Assembly: GCA_034696485.1 (NCBI GenBank)
Contig: JAQIWT010000186.1
Span: 1 to 29,431 of the forward strand
Direction: 5' to 3'
Origin: Isohypsibius dastychi
Lineage: Eukaryota; Tardigrada; Eutardigrada; Parachela; Isohypsibiidae
Length of the DNA stretch: 29,431 nt
The number at the start of each line of letters is the position of its first letter. Positions within the stretch are counted from its first letter, which is position 1. Of this stretch, positions 20,979 to 29,431 are shown piece by piece. The position numbers were made by a program, and so were the translations under genes. The notes under the pieces are model-generated. The model worked only from the letters and a program-made list of their open reading frames with translations, had not been told where the DNA came from and made no database searches.

Positions 20979-22702
20979 ATATCCCGATCAAAACTGGCGC
21001 GAGATCAGCTGGAGTTGGATGGGGAGACGATTGCGCCCTCGGAAGGTATCTCCAACCTACTGAACGAGCGACCAACGATCGGCGATAATGCGCAGCGTCT
21101 GCAGCCATCAGCCGTCAAGCAGAAAATTCCACTAATATCCACCCCTGAAAAAACTCCTCGTGAAGACATGGCCGACCCACCACAACCAGTCTATGATCCC
21201 ATAATGGAAACAATAGACGAAGTGATTGCACAGTCGCGATTGTTAGCCGAATCCGAAACATCGCAAACCGCTGATCAACCACAAACCTCTCAAATTCCTC
21301 ATGCCCCGAAAAAAGAAAAGAAATGTAAAAATTTGGTGGGGAACGGTGACTTGGATGGACCATCTAGTAAAACGCCGAACTCCAGAAAACGAAAGCGATC
21401 TGAGAAGCCGGCTGCATCCAGTAAAGATTCGTCGGTCAAAACAAACGGTCAAGTGGCTACTTCCAATGGAATGCCCAATAGGACAACGCTCAAATTAAAA
21501 AAAGGCATGAAGAATCCGTTGAAAATTTCTGCTGCAGAAAAACTAATGTTTTTTCCAGAGAAGAAACACCATTATTCGATTGTCGCTAACGGATTTACGC
21601 CGATCAAAAAACGCATCCGAAATCCGGCGAATTCCGAGGAAGCAGTTCGTACTGGACCCAAGAGCCAACATCACTTGAAACATTCCAAAGAAGATTCGGG
21701 GAGTACCAGTTTACCTGCTGAATCTGTTCCCCAGAATGGCACATCTCGAAAAAATCTCCGCCGATTAGACAGCCGAAGTACCCCAGAATCTGTTGGGAAA
21801 TTGTCGAAACTATTGAAAAAGCGGAAAGTTCCCGAGCCGAGCCCTTCATTGGCTGACGAAGAAGAACCTAATAGGAAGAACGTCAAAGTTCAAAAGACAG
21901 ACCGTCCAGAACGATCCAAAAAGGAAGCCAGTATTTGGACATGGAAAGGGAAGCCGTTTTCAAAATTGGTTTATTCCGAGGTGAATATTCAACTTGATAT
22001 TTGGTCGTAAAGGTCAACGTGAGTATTTTTCTGGTATTTATTTAGAATGAACGGAAAAATGTTCGGAGAATGTGCTATGCTTCAGTCAAGCACATTGAAG
22101 GTGAAACTGTCAATGTTGGAGACTGTGTTTTATTACGGCCTGCCAAAGGTCAAAAGCCACATGTTGGAAAAGTCGCTGCTTTATGGGATGACGAAAACGG
22201 TACACGACATAACATTCCGTACGATGCATCATTCATATTCGGGTTAAAAATTAGGAGAGAAGAAAATGTCAACCTTTTGGTTTTGGCGGCCTGAGGAAGT
22301 GGAAAGCCGCATCCGGCCCGTTCATGGTGATATGGAGGTTTATGTTTCCAATTTGAGGGACGAGAATTTCGTCGGCTGTATCGATGAGAAGTGCTTCGTT
22401 CTAACTGCGAAATCATATGCTAGGTGAGAAATGCTTCGTTTTCCTTAATTGATATCTCATCTCATTTGCCCTGTAGCTTCATGTCTCAAAACAAGGAAAA
22501 CGACCTAGTTTATCGGCGTCCTAAAGAACCTATTGTTCCGGAAAAAGTATCGTGTTTTGATGAATTCCTTCCTGAACCGGAAACGGATACGGAAGTTGTC
22601 TACTTCGCCGACCGGGGTTACGATGGAAAAATGAAGCGATTTTGGGGATATTATTTCCGGGGCTTCAGACTCCGGAAATATCCCCTGGAACCACACAAAT
22701 AG
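20979..22702 (+). CDS. BAHD1-like: BAH-domain chromatin protein, BAHD1-like; 5' end unresolved
   Basis: Exons 20979-21980, 22046-22199, 22255-22423, 22477-22702 join in phase. BAHD1 proteins are nuclear and promote heterochromatin and gene silencing; the BAH domain binds nucleosomes or methylated histone tails. The first in-frame ATG is at 21168, giving 453 aa. The frame is open back to the acceptor at 20978, so an upstream start exon may add about 60 residues. The N-terminal 270 residues are low-complexity and basic with several nuclear-localisation-like runs: SRKRKR, PIKKRIR and KKRKVPEP (21816-21839). The C-terminal BAH domain (about residues 275-450) shows GDCVLLRP, VGKVAALWDDENG, FWFWRPEEV, NFVGCIDEKCFVLTAKSY and ETDTEVVYFADRGYD. 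These parallel human BAHD1 motifs CIEEKCYVLTFAEYCRF and DTDPELVFLCRHVYD. Three internal introns are 53-65 nt. Confidence 0.85.
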
Positions 22703-23032
22703 TCAGCTCTTCTCACTCTGTGATCTGATTTACCTGATTCACCACCGACTTCTATTAACGAACAATTAGTTTCCAATCATTCGCTGGGCCGGTGTGGTGT
22801 GGACGGATACTTGCATCCAAGAGTATTCGCAGTGATAACTCAATTTTCTTTCGAACTGCGTTGTTTGATTCGTTTTACGTATATTATTTTATCGAATTCG
22901 TACTAAAATTTTGCAGACTGGAATATCGGCTCACAATAGCTACTATAACCGCTTACCAGAAGGGTCAAGTCTGGCATTCAGAAACACAAGTCTGATCATA
23001 AAAACGTTTGGAAATGTACAAAATCAGTCGCT
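22703..23032. other. Convergent intergenic region, BAHD1-like and SRP54
   Basis: A 330-nt tail-to-tail gap. No canonical AATAAA on either strand; on the minus strand the nearest variant is GATAAAATAA near 22885-22894. No gene is supported. Confidence 0.5.
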
Positions 23033-26593
<3,561 letters not shown>

Positions 26594-26983
26594 ATGGACG
26601 TTGAGGATGAGCCGACTCACACACCCCAAAAAGCGGAACCATCTTCTGTTTCAGATTGTCACACACCGGAAGTCAAAGGTATGCCCGATATCGAACCCGA
26701 GGATGTGGCTGCAGCCGACTTTCGAAAGAAGCATCCGGAGTTAGTTGGAGCTCCGGGAGCGCATGTCATGCACAAAAAGCGACTGGAACGTGGTCACAAG
26801 TATTTTGACTCTGGAGATTATAATATGGCGCGGGCAAAGTCCAAGAAGGATGGTGTTCCGGTCGGTCCTACATTTTCGGAATTGGAAGCGCTGGATGCAA
26901 CCGGCGAAGACCACCCCACACCAGAGTCCATTCCACATAAGAAATACCCTCCAGCTCCCGGGTCGAGCAAGCTGGCCTTATAA
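26594..26983 (+). CDS. ENSA/ARPP19-like: Endosulfine / ARPP19 family PP2A-B55 inhibitor
   Basis: 129 aa in one coding exon. Members of the family are phosphorylated by Greatwall/MASTL kinase in the FDSGDY motif and then inhibit PP2A-B55, allowing entry into mitosis and meiosis. The hallmark HKYFDSGDYNMARAKSKK is present (Ser73), preceded by a short helix region ADFRKKHPEL and RLERG. The C-terminus follows the family layout, HPTPESIPHKK..SKLA, but the RKxS PKA site usually before the SKLA end is replaced by HKKYPPAPGSSKLAL. The start ATG (AGGATGG) lies five bases after a splice acceptor, so the leader is mostly in an upstream exon. AATAAA is 186 nt after the stop. Confidence 0.93.
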   Translation: MDVEDEPTHTPQKAEPSSVSDCHTPEVKGMPDIEPEDVAAADFRKKHPELVGAPGAHVMHKKRLERGHKYFDSGDYNMARAKSKKDGVPVGPTFSELEALDATGEDHPTPESIPHKKYPPAPGSSKLAL

Positions 26984-27168
26984 GAATTCTCATCATCATC
27001 TCAGAGATTCCTGTCGTTCCGTATTCTAAGACTTGGTGCTTTGTATCTCTATGAAATGTGTTTTCAACGAGCCTTTCATTAATCCGTTCGGACGTGTGTA
27101 TTATATTTTCTGGGTGGCATTCTTTGGACTCACTGCTTTCATTTTGGCTCGTTGCGCGGAAAAAACGG

Positions 27169-27174
27169 AATAAA
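27169..27174 (+). terminator. Candidate poly(A) signal of endosulfine
   Basis: AATAAA hexamer about 190 nt after the stop codon at 26983, the first canonical one downstream. Confidence 0.5.
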
Positions 27175-27219
27175 TTAGACTGTTCGTTTTGTGAATGCAA
27201 GATCAGCTGGTCCATGTGG

Positions 27220-27225
27220 TTTATT
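27220..27225 (-). terminator. Candidate poly(A) signal of the NCKX gene
   Basis: TTTATT on the plus strand reads AATAAA on the minus strand, about 465 nt after the NCKX stop. It lies just beyond the endosulfine signal, so the two convergent transcripts would end within about 50 nt of each other. Confidence 0.4.
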
Positions 27226-27688
27226 GGGATTCAGATCACATGCTTATTGATTCCAACCTTGGCATATTCTGGGAGCTTCACGGATCGAAAGGGTTATCCA
27301 CAAGAGACGAGACACAATTAAACAAACAAACCATCTCCACTTTGGTCGACCACATTTGTCACCGGTACACATTGTAACACACGGGCTAAATCACACGACG
27401 AGTAGACGAGGTGTCCCGTCAATATAGCTGCTATTGGGAACTTGTCTCGGTTAGAAGAAACACCAAATGGGCAATTCGGGTTTTTTTCAGGCGTGTGAAA
27501 TGACCCTTTTCGTTCCGTGTTCTCATCAATTGTGGACCGCAGGGAGCAATTCAATCCCCGGCTTTTGCCATTATGTCCTCTCGAATTGCGGATTCGTCCT
27601 CGGAACACATCCGGGCGTTTACGAAGCCGAAAACGCTACAAAAGATAATCACGTCGACATCATCGCCAGCCAGTTCAATTCGTTTTTC
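27226..27688. other. Probable NCKX 3' UTR
   Basis: 463 nt between the candidate NCKX poly(A) signal and its stop codon. Small frames occur on both strands (27467-27841 +, 27318-27608 -), but none has recognisable content and the plus-strand one runs antisense into NCKX exons. Confidence 0.4.
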
Positions 27689-29279
27689 CTACTTGTATTC
27701 AATCATCACCGCCAGAATCAAATATACCCCGTACGTCACATAGAATACCGTTCCTATTCTTCGGGTCAGCTTCCAGCCAGTCGATCTCAGTCCACCCACC
27801 TTGAAAAGAATGTCGAGGGTACACAACATATTTCCGCATGAATGCGGGAGAATCAGACATACCGCTACGCCGACGGTGAGAAAAAGAAGTACTGCATTGA
27901 AAACCAATCCTCGGCTGTTGATTTTCACCTGGAAGAACAAAGCAAGTTGTTTTAGAGCACGCTTAAGGTAGAATGTCTACGTAAAGGTCACGAATTAGGC
28001 GGCATCATCGTAAAATCGAATTAAACCAAGAAATGAAATTATGGAGCGAGCATAATACGGAAAAGCTATAGTCGCGACGTTTTGGAAGTGTTCGTATTCC
28101 AAAATTACAGTTTTTCCAGGATGTGCCATTGCAGTGGCCAAAAACCAGGGTAATGCCAGTCCGATCAGAATATCAAACACGTTGGATCCGATGCTGTTTG
28201 ATACCGCCATGTCAACCATTCCTTGGCGAGCTACGATCAAGCTGGCCATCTAGTCACCCAAGAGAAAAAATTACCTCAGATACATATACATATTGATAAA
28301 CGAAAAATATTTACCGCGTCTGGGATGCTCGTTCCAGCAGCTAGGAACGTGATCCCCATAATGGAATCCGGAATGTTCATAGTGTATCCGATCACGGTTA
28401 CCTGAAACTCTTTCGCATTCTAGGGTTTTTCAAATGAACGGTTTATTCAAGTGCTTACCATCCAGACCATGATGTAACTGAATACGGCAATCCATACAAT
28501 AGATAACGCAAAGGTCACTGCGTACCTGAAAATCAACACCCCGAAATTGCGAGAGGTTTCTAGCATGCCTCCAAAGCAGTTCAAGTAATACCATTTAGCA
28601 AACTTTTCCTTTTTTGAGTCTGGAACCGTGTAATAAAGGACAAAATACACCGGATACAGAATCAGCCACCGTGCAAAAGCAAATCGTCCTGCACTAGGTT
28701 CTGGCTTGATTCTCCATTTCTCGAACTCGTCATGAACAACATCGAAAGATCTGCAACAGATGCACATATGAGCTAGGTAACTAATGAAAATGACTAATTC
28801 ATGATGACGCTGATACTTACTTTCTCGAGTACTTCTGTGCTCCAGTAATATTGCCTGATACATAATCACTATCCCCGCTCTTCATGTCGCTGAAGTTGGC
28901 GGTCAATCTTCCTCGTCGGCGTTCGTGGGCATGCGTTTGATTCTGTAATGATAAAATTTGGTTAAACAAAGTAAAAAACAAAATGATTGGTTTCTGGTTT
29001 ATAAAATGTTAGAAGACAGGGGAGACCTACTTCGGCTATAACAAAACGGCAAGCTGCCACGAACCGAGCTCGCGGGTAAAAGTTCCTCGACATCATAATT
29101 TTGAGCGCAGCATTCACAAAGGTCAGTCTGGAAGAAACAAGCTGTTTATTCATTGCATGATCATGTTAATGGCCAGTTGTACTTTCTCGGATGACGCTTG
29201 ATGCGCTCGTCGGCTGGTAAGGTTATTGAGGAAGGTTTCGATGTCGAAAAATGGTCATCTGGCTCATCAGAAAATTGTT
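27689..29279 (-). CDS. NCKX (SLC24-like): Sodium/potassium/calcium exchanger (NCKX, SLC24), 3' part; 5' end outside the window
   Basis: Exons in transcription order: 29279-29183, 29127-29031, 28942-28821, 28750-28459, 28401-28315, 28249-28109, 27928-27863, 27799-27689; about 337 residues. NCKX proteins extrude Ca2+ and K+ in exchange for Na+ across membranes. The first three exons and the start of the fourth encode the large cytosolic loop. Then come membrane helices ([32 protein letters not shown]) and the alpha-2 repeat: [19 protein letters not shown] and [20 protein letters not shown]. This includes the ion-binding Asp in SIPDA and the Asn-Asp pair of [20 protein letters not shown] and the short end LAVMIEYK match SLC24. 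The N-terminal helix cluster with alpha-1 is missing because the window ends; 29280 onward is intron. The last intron (27800-27862) is discussed separately. Confidence 0.93.
27800..27862 (-). other. Last intron of NCKX: 63 nt, multiple of three, no in-frame stop
   Basis: The donor GCG|GTATGT and acceptor CTTTTCAAG are both good, and splicing gives a loop length close to other NCKX proteins (about 21 residues between VKINSRGLV and WKL, against 42 if kept). The sequence is open in the coding frame, so retention adds 21 residues (starting VCLIL) without a stop. Confidence 0.65.
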
Positions 29280-29431
29280 CTGAAATACCAAGATTTTTGT
29301 TGAATTTAACCGAAAAAAAAAACTTTTTCCAGCTTCAAAAAATCGTACCATAGCTAGTGTTGATGCAATATGATAGATATGATATTGATATGATAACGAT
29401 ATTTGGCTCATATCATATTGAAACTTTCAAT
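29280..29431. repeat. NCKX intron sequence ending in a GATA/ATATC-rich stretch
   Basis: From about 29368 to 29420 the plus strand is built of GATA, GATATGATAT and ATATCAT units, with short inverted matches (TGATATGAT-like against ATCATAT). It is simple-sequence DNA inside an intron that extends beyond the window; no exon is seen. Confidence 0.45.

Noticed and set aside
27467-27841. 124-codon plus-strand frame near the NCKX 3' end
   Set aside because: It runs antisense through NCKX coding exons and its 3' UTR, with no conserved content.

Overview
This is an animal (metazoan) nuclear genomic window. Genes are split by GT-AG introns, start codons sit in A/G..ATGG contexts, and the products are animal or eukaryotic: a Notch ligand, Mediator subunit 16, MOB2, a GT10 fucosyltransferase, a BAHD1-like chromatin protein, SRP54, endosulfine and an NCKX exchanger. 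Most introns are only about 48-85 nt, genes are close together on both strands, and the proteins are recognisable but divergent (a Delta with five EGF repeats, a weak MNNL domain). That suggests a small-genome, fast-evolving invertebrate. A tardigrade or a small crustacean would fit; I cannot name the species from the sequence alone.

Layout. 1-200: G/C-run repeat-like sequence. 217-6225 (+): Delta-type DSL ligand in about nine exons, with a 3.3 kb fourth intron that carries a long, stop-interrupted antisense reading frame (2517-3392) and a G-rich repeat (about 3540-3800). 6852-9311 (-): MED16 in one uninterrupted exon, tail-to-tail with Delta. 10161-12577 (+): MOB2, head-to-head with MED16, with a probable leader exon. 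14395-17046 (+): alpha-1,3-fucosyltransferase in six exons. 17047-20978: 3.9 kb without a gene I can assign. 20979-22702 (+): BAHD1-like protein, 5' end unresolved. 23033-25231 (-): SRP54, complete in 12 exons. 26594-26983 (+): endosulfine/ARPP19 with a probable non-coding leader exon. 27689-29279 (-): 3' part of an NCKX (SLC24) exchanger; its 5' part lies beyond the window.

The genes form no operon or shared pathway; they are independent housekeeping, signalling and transport genes. The parts most worth a second look are the unidentified antisense frame inside the Delta intron, two 63-nt last introns (SRP54 and NCKX) that are multiples of three with no in-frame stop, the loss of the C-terminal PKA-type site in endosulfine, short upstream ORFs before MED16, MOB2 and the fucosyltransferase, and the reduced architecture of the Delta ligand. 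All exon borders were set by eye from splice consensus, reading-frame phase and remembered family features; no alignment was run.
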